Source of the DNA: Syntrophaceae bacterium
Lineage (GTDB): Bacteria; Desulfobacterota; Syntrophia; Syntrophales; Smithellaceae
Assembly: GCA_003139775.1 (NCBI GenBank)
Contig: PLGI01000137.1
Span: forward strand, 1 to 46,179
DNA: 46,179 nucleotides
Reading direction: 5' to 3'
Shown in pieces: positions 16,347 to 25,171 of the stretch; position 1 is the first letter of the stretch, and each line of letters begins with the position of its first letter. The notes beneath the pieces were generated by a model. The model saw nothing but the letters and a program-made list of their open reading frames with translations. It did no database searches and had not been told where the DNA came from. Both the position numbers and the translations under genes were made by a program.

Positions 16347-18131
16347 ATGACTATGGCAAATATCACTATTAATGGCCAGAAAATCAGCACAAAGGCGGGA
16401 ATTACTGTTCTGCAAGCCGCAAGGGAAGCGGGCATTGATATCCCCACTCTTTGTGACCATCCCGCGCTGTCTGCGGTTGGGGCTTGCCGAATGTGTATCG
16501 TAGAAATAAAAGGGCAACGTGCTTTGCAGACTTCATGTACATTTCCTGTAACCGAGGGAATGGAAATACAGACAGATTCCAAAATGGTGACTGATGCCCG
16601 CAAGCTGGTTCTGGATATGATCTTTTCGGAAAGAAATCATTTTTGTCCATATTGTGAAATGAGCGGCAGTTGCGAGTTGCAGGATCTCGGCTACCGTTAT
16701 CGTGTTGATCACTGGGTTTTCTCCACTTATACGAAAGCTTTTCCACTGGATGCCACACATAAATATTATCTGATGGAACACAACAGGTGTGTTCTTTGCG
16801 GAAGATGTATTCGTGCCTGCGATGAGCTTGTGGCCAATCACACTTTGGGTTTAGGGCAGCGCGGAAGCGAGAGTATGGTTCGCGCGGATGCTAATATTCT
16901 GCTTGGTGAATCTTCCTGTATTTCCTGCGGCACCTGTACTCAGGTTTGTCCAACGGGAGCTCTGTTTTATAAAAGAAGCGCTTTTATGGGCAAAGACAGC
17001 CTGACGACAAAAGTAAAAAGCACGTGCAATCAGTGCGGCATCGGCTGTGGTACGGAAGTTGTGACACGCGGCGGAAATGTTCTGGGTATTCTGGGCGACT
17101 GGGATGCTCCGGTTAATAAAGGGCTGCTTTGCAAAATGGGCCGCTTTGAACCCTTATATGATAGCCGCCGGAGACTTACCGCACCTCTTCTACGCACTAA
17201 AGGGAAGCTCAAAGAAATAAGCTGGGAAGAAGCAATCCAGACTCTGGCAAAACAAATTAACACAGTCAAGGCTTCCGAAATAGGTGTGCTTTCCGGCAGC
17301 TATTCTTCAAATGAGGCCCTGTATTTAATTAAAAAATTATTCAATGAGAAATTGCAAGTCTCCAATATCGGCCTGACCAATGCTGTGGCTCCCAGGATTT
17401 TCGACAAAGGTCAGAGCAAGTTGGAAGATATTACTAAAAGCGATATTATTCTTGTTGCCGGATCCGATCCTTTAAACGACCAGCCGGTTGCTTCATTCAT
17501 CATCAAACGGGCGGTAGACAAAGGCGCAAGACTGATTGTGGTTGATGATAAGATAAATGGTTTGGCGCCGTTTGCCTTCATGAATGTCGATATGGCTGGT
17601 ATAAGCAAAGCCGTTGAAGTTACCAAAAGAGCCAATAATCCGTTTATTCTCTATGGCGCCGGGATTACCAAAACTGCCATAGCTGAGCTCAAGAAACTAA
17701 AAGATAAAGCAAACTACATTATAGTTGAATCAGGCGTCAACACTGTAGCCGCCGCGGCGTTAGGATTAAATAACGGTTATAATCCGGCCGGCCTCAAACT
17801 TTTATATGTCTTGATGGGTGAGCAAAATTATGAAGGCGCTGATTTGTTCAAGGGAGTTCCTAAAAATGCGTTTATCGTGGTACAGGCAAGTTACTTGTCG
17901 CCTCTCACAGAATGGGCGGATCTGGTGTTGCCTGCGGCAATCTGGTCGGAACAAAACAGCAACCTGACCAATATCGAAGGAAGGATACAGAAGATCAATA
18001 AAGCGGTGGAACCTGCCGGAGAGGCTAAACCGGACTGGGAAGCATTGCAATTATTATCCGCAGAACTGGGCAAGAATATTGCCGTGTCTATAGATAAAGT
18101 TTCAGCCGAAGTGATGAAGTCACTTAAATGA
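16347..18131 (+). CDS. hoxU: NuoG/HoxU-like iron-sulfur subunit of [NiFe]-hydrogenase
   Basis: Electron-transfer subunit, 595 aa from ATG 16347. I chose this start because GGAGG lies 11 bp upstream and the ORF-track start at 16317 lacks one. Domains in order: [2Fe-2S] ferredoxin (CDHPALSAVGACRMCIVEI), His-Cys cluster (HFCPYCEMSGSCELQ), two [4Fe-4S] motifs (CVLCGRCIRAC and CISCGTCTQVCPTGA), a further CNQCGIGC...GLLCKMGRF cluster, then a molybdopterin-oxidoreductase-like region without evident cofactor function. It is larger than plain HoxU (~240 aa) and closer to NuoG. It leads hoxY and hoxH. No HoxF/NuoF flavoprotein is encoded nearby. Confidence 0.88.
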   Translation: MTMANITINGQKISTKAGITVLQAAREAGIDIPTLCDHPALSAVGACRMCIVEIKGQRALQTSCTFPVTEGMEIQTDSKMVTDARKLVLDMIFSERNHFCPYCEMSGSCELQDLGYRYRVDHWVFSTYTKAFPLDATHKYYLMEHNRCVLCGRCIRACDELVANHTLGLGQRGSESMVRADANILLGESSCISCGTCTQVCPTGALFYKRSAFMGKDSLTTKVKSTCNQCGIGCGTEVVTRGGNVLGILGDWDAPVNKGLLCKMGRFEPLYDSRRRLTAPLLRTKGKLKEISWEEAIQTLAKQINTVKASEIGVLSGSYSSNEALYLIKKLFNEKLQVSNIGLTNAVAPRIFDKGQSKLEDITKSDIILVAGSDPLNDQPVASFIIKRAVDKGARLIVVDDKINGLAPFAFMNVDMAGISKAVEVTKRANNPFILYGAGITKTAIAELKKLKDKANYIIVESGVNTVAAAALGLNNGYNPAGLKLLYVLMGEQNYEGADLFKGVPKNAFIVVQASYLSPLTEWADLVLPAAIWSEQNSNLTNIEGRIQKINKAVEPAGEAKPDWEALQLLSAELGKNIAVSIDKVSAEVMKSLK

Positions 18132-18144
18132 AAGGAGACCCCGG

Positions 18145-18690
18145 ATGGCAAAAGTCAGGATAGCGACAGACTGGTTGGCAGGCTGCGCAGGATGTCATAT
18201 GTCGTTACTGGATATTGATGAGCGTATTGTAAAACTGTCGGAATTGGTTGAATTTACATCGAGCCCGATTACAGATCTTAAGCATCCGCCTAAAGAAGGC
18301 GTAACTGTGGGTATTCTGGAAGGAGCTATCTGCAACACTCACAATATCGAAGTCGCCAAGCAAATGCGTGAACGCTGCGATATCCTCATTGCAGTTGGCG
18401 ACTGCGCAACATTCGGCGGTATTCCGGCCATGCGTAATCTGGTGGGTACTGATGCGGCCTTAAAGCGCGCGTATATTGAAACGGAAAGCACTGTTGATGG
18501 AGTTATTCCGGATTCCGATGAGTTGGGAAAGCCTTTGGATATGGTTGTTGGAGTAGATAAAGTGGTCAAGGTTGATCTGTTCATTCCGGGTTGTCCGCCG
18601 AGAGCGGATGCATTTTATTATGCATTAACAGAGTTGCTTGCGGGACGCACGCCGGTAATTTTGCCGCCCGAATTATTTACATACGATTAG
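18145..18690 (+). CDS. hoxY: [NiFe]-hydrogenase small subunit (HoxY-like)
   Basis: 181-aa small subunit of a group 3 cytoplasmic hydrogenase carrying only the proximal [4Fe-4S] cluster. The cysteines are in GCAGCHMSLLD, GAICNTHN, VGDCATFGG and PGCPPRAD. There is no Tat signal and no medial/distal cluster domain, as expected for the soluble 3d-type. AAAGGAG precedes the ATG. It lies 13 bp after the NuoG-like subunit and 13 bp before hoxH, so the three form one operon. Confidence 0.93.
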   Translation: MAKVRIATDWLAGCAGCHMSLLDIDERIVKLSELVEFTSSPITDLKHPPKEGVTVGILEGAICNTHNIEVAKQMRERCDILIAVGDCATFGGIPAMRNLVGTDAALKRAYIETESTVDGVIPDSDELGKPLDMVVGVDKVVKVDLFIPGCPPRADAFYYALTELLAGRTPVILPPELFTYD

Positions 18691-18703
18691 AGGAGAAACT
18701 TTT

Positions 18704-20131
18704 ATGGGTCGGAAGATAACTATTGAGCCTGTAACACGTATTGAAGGTCATGGACGTGTAACAATACATCTGGATGATCAAGGCGTTGTGGAACAAACTT
18801 TTTTCCACGTTGATGAATTCCGTGGTTTGGAAAAATTCTGCGAAGGCCGTCCGTATTATGAAATGCCGCAAATTACACAGCGCATATGCGGAATCTGCCC
18901 GATCAGCCATCATCTGGCAGCTTCCAAGGCCTGTGATGCTGTTGCTCGTGTGGAGCCTACGCGCACCGCCAAGCTACTGCGCGAATTGATGCACATGGGA
19001 CAGACAGTTCAGTCACATGGCATGCATTTTTTCCATCTGGCAGCGCCGGATCTTCTGTTTGGCTTTGATTCTGATCCAGCAACACGCAATGTTTTCCGGA
19101 TAATAAAAGAAAATCCCAAGCTGGCGCTGAAAGCCGTTAACATGCGCCGCTATGGTCAGCAGATAATAGAGAGGCTAGGCGGAAAACGCATTCATGCTAA
19201 TTTTTCGGTTGCCGGCGGAGTCAATGCTCCATTGACTGAAGAAAATCGTAAAGCCATGGCATCGGAGCTAAAGGCCATGACCGCGATAGCTCAGGAAGCG
19301 ATCAGTATTGCCAAAGGCTGGCTCGAAGCCAATAAGGAAACTGCGGCGACCTTTGCCTCTTTCCCCTCCAGTTACATGGGGCTGGTGGATGCGGAAGGTG
19401 GACTTCAGCTGTATGACGGTGAAATTCGCGTAAAAGGCGCGCAAGGCAATTTTCTGGCTCAGTTTAAACCGGAGCACTATCTGTCTTTTATTGCCGAGCA
19501 TGTCGAGCCGTGGTCATTTTTGAAGCATCCTTATCTGCGTAAGATGGGCTTTCCCCAGGGCTTCTATCGAGTCGGGCCATTGGGCAGACTGAATGTCATC
19601 GATAAAATCGGCACACCGCTGGCTCAGGAAGAATTCAAGTTGTTCAAACAAATCAATGGCGGACTGCCTATAGAGGGTTCTCTGTATTATCACTACGCGC
19701 GGATGATTGAGGCTCTTTATGGTGTGGAACGCATTGGCCAGTTGCTGGATGATCCGGATATTATGTCCACTAATGTTCGCAATTATCCGCCGCTTTCGAA
19801 TGTTCCCGGTCAGGGAGTGGGCGTTGTTGAAGCGCCTCGCGGAACGCTGTTTCATGACTACAGCACAGATGAAAACGGTGTTTTGACCAGAGTTAATCTC
19901 ATTGTGGCTACAGGCAACAACAATTGGGCCATGCACACAGCCGCAGGCGTTGTCGCTAAGGCTTATGTTGACGGCACAAAGCTGACTGAAGGAATGTTGA
20001 ACAGAGTGGAGGCGGCTATTCGCTGCTATGATCCCTGTTTGTCTTGTTCCACGCATGCCATTGGCAAAATGCCGCTGGAAATTACATTGATCGCTGCTGA
20101 TGGCACTGTTCTTGACCGCATCAGCCGTTAG
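18704..20131 (+). CDS. hoxH: [NiFe]-hydrogenase large subunit (HoxH-like)
   Basis: Catalytic subunit binding the NiFe centre, 475 aa. Motif L1 is RICGICPISHH and motif L2 is DPCLSCSTH, supplying all four Cys ligands as Cys, not selenocysteine. The precursor ends 24 residues after the L2 His (AIGKMPLEITLI...), the peptide normally removed by an endopeptidase after Ni insertion. The N-terminal VTRIEGHGRVTI is the family signature. The subunit set suggests a group 3 NAD(P)-linked or related bidirectional enzyme, useful for H2 release or uptake in syntrophy. The matching protease gene follows after a repeat element. Confidence 0.95.
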   Translation: MGRKITIEPVTRIEGHGRVTIHLDDQGVVEQTFFHVDEFRGLEKFCEGRPYYEMPQITQRICGICPISHHLAASKACDAVARVEPTRTAKLLRELMHMGQTVQSHGMHFFHLAAPDLLFGFDSDPATRNVFRIIKENPKLALKAVNMRRYGQQIIERLGGKRIHANFSVAGGVNAPLTEENRKAMASELKAMTAIAQEAISIAKGWLEANKETAATFASFPSSYMGLVDAEGGLQLYDGEIRVKGAQGNFLAQFKPEHYLSFIAEHVEPWSFLKHPYLRKMGFPQGFYRVGPLGRLNVIDKIGTPLAQEEFKLFKQINGGLPIEGSLYYHYARMIEALYGVERIGQLLDDPDIMSTNVRNYPPLSNVPGQGVGVVEAPRGTLFHDYSTDENGVLTRVNLIVATGNNNWAMHTAAGVVAKAYVDGTKLTEGMLNRVEAAIRCYDPCLSCSTHAIGKMPLEITLIAADGTVLDRISR

Positions 20132-20172
20132 TGTAGGCACACATAATCATTCAGGCGGATAGGTGTAATGCT

Positions 20173-20336
20173 TATCCCAATTCTAAATCAAAGGGAACCC
20201 CAGCGAATGCCGGGCGCTATTTTTTCTACCTAGCCCCGCTGAAGCGGGACAGTTCAACTAACGAATTCCAGTTCACTGCGTAACTGTAATTCGAGTTTCA
20301 CTGCCGCATCAATATCATCTTTGATTTAAAATGGTA
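20173..20336. repeat. Repeat element between hoxH and hoxW
   Basis: Bounded by CCCAATTCTAAATCAAAG and CTTTGATTTAAAATGGTATT, which are imperfect inverted ends. Inside are CCCGCTGAAGCGGG, linker ACAGTTCAACTAACG, a long stem ACGAATT.../...TAATTCG around CACTGCG, linker GAGTTTCACTGC, and TCAATATCATCTTTGA. A nearly identical ~110-bp segment occurs at 22862-22977. It lies inside the hydrogenase gene cluster. Confidence 0.85.
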
Positions 20337-20376
20337 TTCCTAGCCTGTTTTTTCTGAGAAATAATCTGGAAAAGAA

Positions 20377-20862
20377 ATGAATTCCAAAACAATTATTATT
20401 GGATACGGCAATATATACCGCGCGGACGATGGTGTCGCCTTTGCTATAATAAACGAGTTGCGCCGGCAACTGGGGCAGAAACTGCTGGAAGAGGGTGATA
20501 CCGGTCTGGATGAACTCACTGGTGAAAATGATTCAATCTTTCTACTACAGCTTGTACCGGAAATTATGGAACTGCTTGCGGGCTATAATAAAATAATTTT
20601 TGTTGATGCTCATGTCGGTTCTGATCTAGAAGATCTCAACTGCTCGCCGGTTTCGGCACAATATATTTCTTCTTCATTTACTCATCACATGACGCCTTCC
20701 GCGCTTTTGGCATTTCTTAAAACTATGTATCAGTGCGAACCTCAAGCGCATCTGGTCTCCATCAGAGGTTACGATTTTGATTTCAAACGAACCCTTTCGC
20801 CCAAAGTGCAGGCGCTTGTGCAACCGGCTGTGGATGCCATTTTAAAAGTGATAGATCAATAA
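20377..20862 (+). CDS. hoxW: Hydrogenase maturation protease (HoxW/HycI family)
   Basis: 161-aa nickel-dependent endopeptidase that trims the C-terminus of the large subunit. The N-terminus IIGYGNIYRADDGVAFAIIN carries the family's GxGN...DDG motif with a metal-binding acid; a second conserved region is FVDAHVGSDL, and a later His pair is in THHMTPSALL. The standard substrate, hoxH with its 24-residue extension, lies directly upstream. The 245-bp gap between them is repeat DNA, so the protease gene may be more weakly co-transcribed. Confidence 0.9.
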   Translation: MNSKTIIIGYGNIYRADDGVAFAIINELRRQLGQKLLEEGDTGLDELTGENDSIFLLQLVPEIMELLAGYNKIIFVDAHVGSDLEDLNCSPVSAQYISSSFTHHMTPSALLAFLKTMYQCEPQAHLVSIRGYDFDFKRTLSPKVQALVQPAVDAILKVIDQ

Positions 20863-20867
20863 TAGGT

Positions 20868-21134
20868 ATGAACCCCAAAGTAAGTTGCTGGGTATTATAT
20901 CCCGTTTATACGGGGTAGCCCTACATCGCTTTGCTCTTGGGATCAATTCCATTTACGCTTCAAATTTCGCTTCACTCATTTTCAGCGAATGTCATTGATT
21001 CGAACTACAAGCTTCAGTGCATTATATTTCTGAAGCTTGGTCTCATTACAATAGTCCCACTTAGCTTCGCACGTGGGATAATTCAACTTACAGATATTAC
21101 TGCACTATGCTTGTAATATCTGAGTTTCATTAGA
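20868..21134. repeat. Hairpin array between hoxW and the radical SAM gene (minus orientation)
   Basis: Reverse complement order: AATTCTAATGAAACTC, AGATATTAC/GTAATATCT hairpin, AAGTTGAATTATCCCA, CCCACGTGCGAAGCTAAG/TGGG hairpin, GTAATGAGACC, AAGCTTCAG/CTGAAGCTT hairpin, GAATCAATGACATTCGCTGA segment, TGATCCCAAGAGCAAAGCGA hairpin, then GGGGTTCATACC. The same modules in almost the same order occur at 28001-28618 on the opposite orientation. It extends into the 3' end of the radical SAM gene. Confidence 0.88.
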
Positions 21135-22669
21135 ATTGGAGTTTCACAAACAAAAAACGGTGCGTGGTTGGAGGTGAAAAATTTCGGTGTGCGTTTGAGT
21201 ATTAGAGCTACCGCCGGATGCTTCTTAAAAGTCTTCTCTAAAAAATTGCGCACAGCAGGTCTCTGCCAGTCAAAGGGGTGCTGAAAGTTTTTGTACAAAG
21301 ACAAATCACCTTCATAAAAGTCATGCGTCGCGAGACTTTGCGCTTCAATGCTTTGAGAGGGCAAATTAAAAATCGCCAGATTTAAAAAGTCGATGCAGTC
21401 ATGATGCCGGCAAACGAAATCCAGCGTCTTCACCGCGCTTTCCTGTGTTTCCGGCGGTGTACCGAACAGAAAATAACAATAGGCGGCAATACCTGTTTTT
21501 TTCAATGTTTTTAAAACTGCGGAAGTTGTCGGCAGATCAATTCCTTTATTTAATTGATCAAGCACTTCCTGATCGCCGGATTCAATTCCCAGTTTGAGCA
21601 TGGCACAGCCGCTGCGTTTTAAGGATAAACAAAAATCTTCATCAGCTAAATGTTGAGTGATCCGGGTAAAACCATACCAGGGCGCGCCCGGCGGCTTTTG
21701 TGCCAGAGCGCCGAGCAGTGACGGAGAGATGGAACTATCCAGAATATGAATTAGTGAAGGATTCATCTGCCGTGTTAGGATTTGCAAATCTTTTGTGACC
21801 TGAGAAACCTTAAGAGGCAAATAAGCATTGCCTTCCGCTTTTTCCGGGCAAAAAGCGCATTTGTGCCAGTAGCAGCCGCGCGCGCTGCTGTAGGGCAGGA
21901 TCGGGCCGGGCGATAAATATTGATCAAGCGGGAAGCCATTGTAATCGGGTGGGCAGTTGATCTGGCCTTCTTTAACGTTCAGAAGCTCCAGTAATATTTT
22001 TTCTCCCGCGCCTGCGACCATTTCATCTACAAGTCCCTTGAAAATATCATTGTGTGCGCCGAGTTTAATCCATGTGGTAATAAGCGATCCGCCTAAAATA
22101 ATTTTTTGCCGCGGTTGAATTTGTTTGATAAAGCCGATCATGGCAAAGGTGCAGAGTGCCTGACTAAGATAGTTTAAAGAAAAACCGATAAAATCCGGAT
22201 TTTCTTCCAACGCGTTCATCAGGCGATGTTGAAAGTAAGGATAGAAAGGATTGGCTTGCGGTTTTTCGGCTGCGGACATTAAGTTGGCGCTTTTTACAGG
22301 GGATAGACATTGATCGCGATAATCGGCAAGCGATAGATCAACACGCCGTGATTTACCTGCCACATTTAGAAGATGGTTAATATCCATAACTGCCCGCTGA
22401 TAACGGCTTAGACTTCGGTAGGTGGCGATGTCTTGCAAAGCAACAAGATTGTGTTTCAGATTTTTTACGGCACGCGTTGTCCATCTATCGGTTATCGTAT
22501 TGTTATTGGAAATATCCTTAAACAGGTAGAGGATGCCTTCCAGATTGGCATCAATAACATTGTGGTGAACACTATTTGCGTTTAGACAGGCGGATAATTT
22601 GGCGATGCCCGCGGGCGGTTCTGAACATTTGGCAATTGGTGGATGGATTAGAATTATTTTTGGCGGCAT
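21083..22669 (-). CDS. B12-binding-domain radical SAM protein
   Basis: About 528 aa from the ATG giving MPPKIILIHPPI, preferred because the upstream ORF extension is a palindromic repeat (TTCGCCA/TGGCGAA). The N-terminal ~170 residues resemble a cobalamin-binding-like domain, and the radical SAM core has the cluster motif GCYWHKCAFCPEKAEGN (CxxxCxxC pattern) followed by a TIM-barrel region with KLGIESGDQEVLDQL. The substrate is unknown. The last ~18 codons (ending RYYKHSAVISVS) are encoded by a module of the neighbouring repeat array, so the true C-terminus appears replaced or extended. No ribosome-binding site is obvious. Confidence 0.82.
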   Translation of the reverse strand: MPPKIILIHPPIAKCSEPPAGIAKLSACLNANSVHHNVIDANLEGILYLFKDISNNNTITDRWTTRAVKNLKHNLVALQDIATYRSLSRYQRAVMDINHLLNVAGKSRRVDLSLADYRDQCLSPVKSANLMSAAEKPQANPFYPYFQHRLMNALEENPDFIGFSLNYLSQALCTFAMIGFIKQIQPRQKIILGGSLITTWIKLGAHNDIFKGLVDEMVAGAGEKILLELLNVKEGQINCPPDYNGFPLDQYLSPGPILPYSSARGCYWHKCAFCPEKAEGNAYLPLKVSQVTKDLQILTRQMNPSLIHILDSSISPSLLGALAQKPPGAPWYGFTRITQHLADEDFCLSLKRSGCAMLKLGIESGDQEVLDQLNKGIDLPTTSAVLKTLKKTGIAAYCYFLFGTPPETQESAVKTLDFVCRHHDCIDFLNLAIFNLPSQSIEAQSLATHDFYEGDLSLYKNFQHPFDWQRPAVRNFLEKTFKKHPAVALILKRTPKFFTSNHAPFFVCETPILMKLRYYKHSAVISVS

Positions 22670-22675
22670 AAGTTT

Positions 22676-22977
22676 TACCAATTCTAAAGGAAGTTTTCGC
22701 CATGCTGGCGAAAATTCTCGGCAATGTAAGGTCATATTCACTATGCGCTTCCCTTGCGGGATGCGCTTCCGATCAAAGCGCTATTTTTGTTGGCGTCGTT
22801 GTCGGCTTCCTCAATGTATAACCTGAAGGTCACACGTGTAAAATACGCCTCGTTGCCTCCGCCTAGCCCCGCTGAAGCGGGACAGTTCAACTAACGAATT
22901 CCAGTTCACTGCGTAACTGTAATTCGAGTTTCACTGCTGCCTCAATATCATCTTTGATTTAAAAATGGTATTGCTTA
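22676..22977. repeat. Composite repeat upstream of the radical SAM gene
   Basis: Begins ACCAATTCTAAAGG next to the radical SAM start codon and contains the palindrome TTCGCCA/TGGCGAA, the GTCGTTGTCGGCTTCCTCAA block shared with 11200, the inserted word AACCTGAAGGTCACAC at 22820, and a ~110-bp segment nearly identical to that at 20230-20336. It ends CTTTGATTTAAAAATGGTAT. No gene is seen. Confidence 0.82.
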
Positions 22978-23104
22978 AAAAGGTTTCGATATTTCTTTAA
23001 TATCTATTTTTTGCCTAAGCAAGGCCAATTTTACAGTCCATATTTGCCGCTTGACAGTTGGTAATCTTTACGCAATAGTCACTCCCGCGATGAGAGTGTG
23101 TCGC

Positions 23105-23225
23105 AATCATCATTTGTCATTGCGAGTTCACGACAGTGACCGTGGCAATCCCTATGATGTCGATTAGATGCGAGATTGCTTCGGTCGTAACTCTCCCCCG
23201 CAAAGACATTACGACACAGTTTGCA
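23105..23225. repeat. GTCATTGCGAG-type dispersed inverted repeat
   Basis: Halves GTCATTGCGAGTTCACGACA...GTGGCAATCCC and GCGAGATTGCTTCGGTCGTA...CCCGCAAAGACA are approximate inverted copies. This word type (TCATTGCGAG...GCAATC) is a commonly seen dispersed repeat in anaerobic bacterial genomes. The rest of the region 22980-23368 shows no gene. Confidence 0.65.
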
Positions 23226-23368
23226 AGCCCGGTATGATGGGAAAGAAAGTTTTTAAAAAGCATCGAGTAATACAATGATTGGTGTCTTGCTTTTTCTAAA
23301 TAGATTGTTATATTTGCAACATAGTTGAAAAGAATCACTGTAAAATTAAAGAAGTCTTTTGGTAATTT

Positions 23369-24154
23369 GTGAAAAATATATCTTTTGACAGTAGAGTTAA
23401 AATAATACTGGTTCTGGCTATCGCGCTGTTTATGGTGCTGATAGCCAGTACCATATTTGCAGCCGAGAAGTATCCTTCGCCGCGCGGTGCGGTCAACGAT
23501 TTTGCCAATGTCATTGATCAGGATAACGCCGTTAAAATAGAAGCCCTGGCGCGTGAAGTTTTACAAAAAACAGGCACGGCGGTTATTGTGGTAACTGTCC
23601 CTACTATCGGAGAGGGAGAAGAAACCAGTCTTTATGCTAATGGCCTTTATAAAGCGTGGGGTATCGGGAAAAAGGGCGAGGACAAAGGTCTTTTAATTTT
23701 TTTAACTGTTAAAGAAAGAAAATATTGGATTGAAACCGGTTACGGCGTAGAGGGTATATTGCCGGATGGTTTAGTCGGCGAAATCAGAGACAAGTATCTA
23801 AAGCCGCAACTCCAAGCAGGTAATTATGGTCAGGCTTTTTATGACACAGTGTCCGCATTTAGTTCTATTATTGCTAAAAATGCCGGTGTTGAGTTGAGCG
23901 GATCGCCTGCACCATACCGGACAAATGCCCGTGCCCAGCAAAAAGGCATTAACGTTTTTGGATTAATATTTTTCTTCATTGCGGCTGCGTTGCTTTTAGG
24001 CACAAGAACAGGAAGATCAATGCTTCCATGGATATTGCTTTTGTTCTTGAGTGGCGGCCGTGGTGGTGGAGGTGGCGGCGGCGGTTTCGGCGGCGGCTTT
24101 GGTGGCTTTGGCGGCGGCGGTAGCGGCGGCGGCGGGGCCGGTGGAGATTACTAA
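23369..24154 (+). CDS. TPM-domain membrane protein (YgcG family)
   Basis: 261 aa with a GTG start. The N-terminal signal/anchor (IILVLAIALFMVLIASTIFA) is followed by a TPM domain (AVNDFANVIDQDNAVKIEAL; GIGKKGEDKGLLIFLTV; WIETGYGVEGILPDG). Two hydrophobic segments (VFGLIFFFIAAALLLGT and LPWILLLFLSG) precede a strongly glycine-rich tail. The TPM domain thus lies outside the membrane. Such proteins are commonly encoded beside lemA, as here, though a nucleotidyltransferase gene and two hairpin arrays now separate them. The molecular function of bacterial TPM proteins is poorly defined. Confidence 0.87.
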   Translation: MKNISFDSRVKIILVLAIALFMVLIASTIFAAEKYPSPRGAVNDFANVIDQDNAVKIEALAREVLQKTGTAVIVVTVPTIGEGEETSLYANGLYKAWGIGKKGEDKGLLIFLTVKERKYWIETGYGVEGILPDGLVGEIRDKYLKPQLQAGNYGQAFYDTVSAFSSIIAKNAGVELSGSPAPYRTNARAQQKGINVFGLIFFFIAAALLLGTRTGRSMLPWILLLFLSGGRGGGGGGGGFGGGFGGFGGGGSGGGGAGGDY

Positions 24155-24164
24155 TCACGGGTAT

Positions 24165-24304
24165 GAACCACAAAGCAAGCTGCTGGGTATTATATATAGT
24201 CCCACTTAGCTTCGCACGTGGGATAATTTCCAATAGCCTTTGGCTATTGGATAATTCGACTAACAAACTTTAATGCGCTTCGCTTTTAAAGTTTGAGTCT
24301 CATT
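24165..24304. repeat. Hairpin array after the TPM gene (minus orientation)
   Basis: A compact, clear example: CCCACTTAGCTTCGCACGTGGG hairpin, linker ATAATTTCC, CCAATAGCC/GGCTATTGG hairpin with TTT loop, linker ATAATTCGACTAA, CAAACTTTAA/TTAAAGTTTG hairpin around TGCGCTTCGCTT, linker AGTCTCATTA. It is preceded by GGTATGAACCACAAAGCAAG, as near 20870. Confidence 0.9.
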
Positions 24305-24325
24305 AAAATTAATCGGGTGTGTAAA

Positions 24326-25051
24326 ATGGCAAAAATACCAGATAAACCAGAAGATGTTTTTGTTCCTTTAACTCAAGACTATCAGAAAGTATTCGGCAAG
24401 GAGCTGATCTCTCTTATTCTTTACGGGAGCGCCGCCGGTGGCTCTTATGTAAAAGGCAAATCGGACATTAACCTGCTCGTTGTCTTGACCCCGGAGGCGA
24501 TCAACAGGCTGGAAGATTCTTTGTCTACGGTTAAACATTGGAAAAAGAGCCGTGTGGCCGTGCCTCTTATTATGACAAAGGCATTTATTGAGTCTTCTCT
24601 GGATTGTTATCCGATAGAGTTTTTGAATATGAAAAACCGCCACATTTTAATTTATGGCGAAAATGTTTTGGAACAATTAAATTTTAAGCCGGAAGAATTA
24701 CGTCTGCAAATTGAAAAGGAACTGAAGGGGAAACTGATTTTGCTCCGCCAGGGTTATCTGGAAACAGAAGGGAACGCGCGGCAATTGAAACAGTTGATCA
24801 GCCGGTCATTTACGGCTTTTATTTCCATATTCAATGCCCTGCTTTATTTGAAGCAGGAATCGGCGCCGCATAAGAGACGCGACACAATAAAAGAAGTGGC
24901 CAAGCTTTTTGCGGTTGACGCGGAAGTATTTTTGTCTTGTGCGGACATTAAAGAAGGTTTGGATAGGCTCTCCGGCGAAGAATTAGCTGGAATCTTCAAA
25001 AAATATATGAACGAAGTCGAAAAGCTTTGCAATATCGTTGATGCTTTATAA
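24326..25051 (+). CDS. Nucleotidyltransferase-domain protein
   Basis: 241 aa from ATG 24326; the ORF-track TTG start at 24293 lies inside the repeat and is unlikely. The N-terminal part matches the nucleotidyltransferase fold: ISLILYGSAAGGSYVKGKSD is the GS...D motif, though the usual DxD reads SDINLLVVL (D followed by N), so metal binding may be altered. The C-terminal ~120 residues are helical. Related proteins act as antitoxin-like, aminoglycoside or uncharacterised nucleotidyltransferases; the role is unknown. It is sandwiched between two hairpin arrays and interrupts the usual TPM-lemA pairing. Confidence 0.75.
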   Translation: MAKIPDKPEDVFVPLTQDYQKVFGKELISLILYGSAAGGSYVKGKSDINLLVVLTPEAINRLEDSLSTVKHWKKSRVAVPLIMTKAFIESSLDCYPIEFLNMKNRHILIYGENVLEQLNFKPEELRLQIEKELKGKLILLRQGYLETEGNARQLKQLISRSFTAFISIFNALLYLKQESAPHKRRDTIKEVAKLFAVDAEVFLSCADIKEGLDRLSGEELAGIFKKYMNEVEKLCNIVDAL

Positions 25052-25146
25052 ATTATCCCGACACACTTTGGTATAGGGATAATTCGACTAAAAATTTTTA
25101 CTTCTCCCGCAGTTATGCGGGATTGTAAAAATTAAGTCTCATTATA
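25052..25146. repeat. Hairpin array before lemA (minus orientation)
   Basis: Linker GGGATAATTCGACTAA, hairpin AATTTTTAC/GTAAAAATT enclosing an inner CCCGCAGTTATGCGGG, then AAGTCTCATTA. A CCCGACACACTTTGGTATAGGG hairpin precedes it and starts directly after the nucleotidyltransferase stop codon. Confidence 0.85.
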
Positions 25147-25171
25147 AATTTAAAATATGCAGGAGGAAAAA

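Noticed and set aside
18704-20131. Selenocysteine-containing hydrogenase, prompted by the nearby tRNA-Sec
   Set aside because: Both L1 and L2 motifs have Cys codons at all four ligand positions and no in-frame TGA is present.
24293-24326. TTG start for the nucleotidyltransferase given in the ORF track
   Set aside because: It lies inside the repeat array and gives an N-terminus unlike the family; ATG 24326 fits better.
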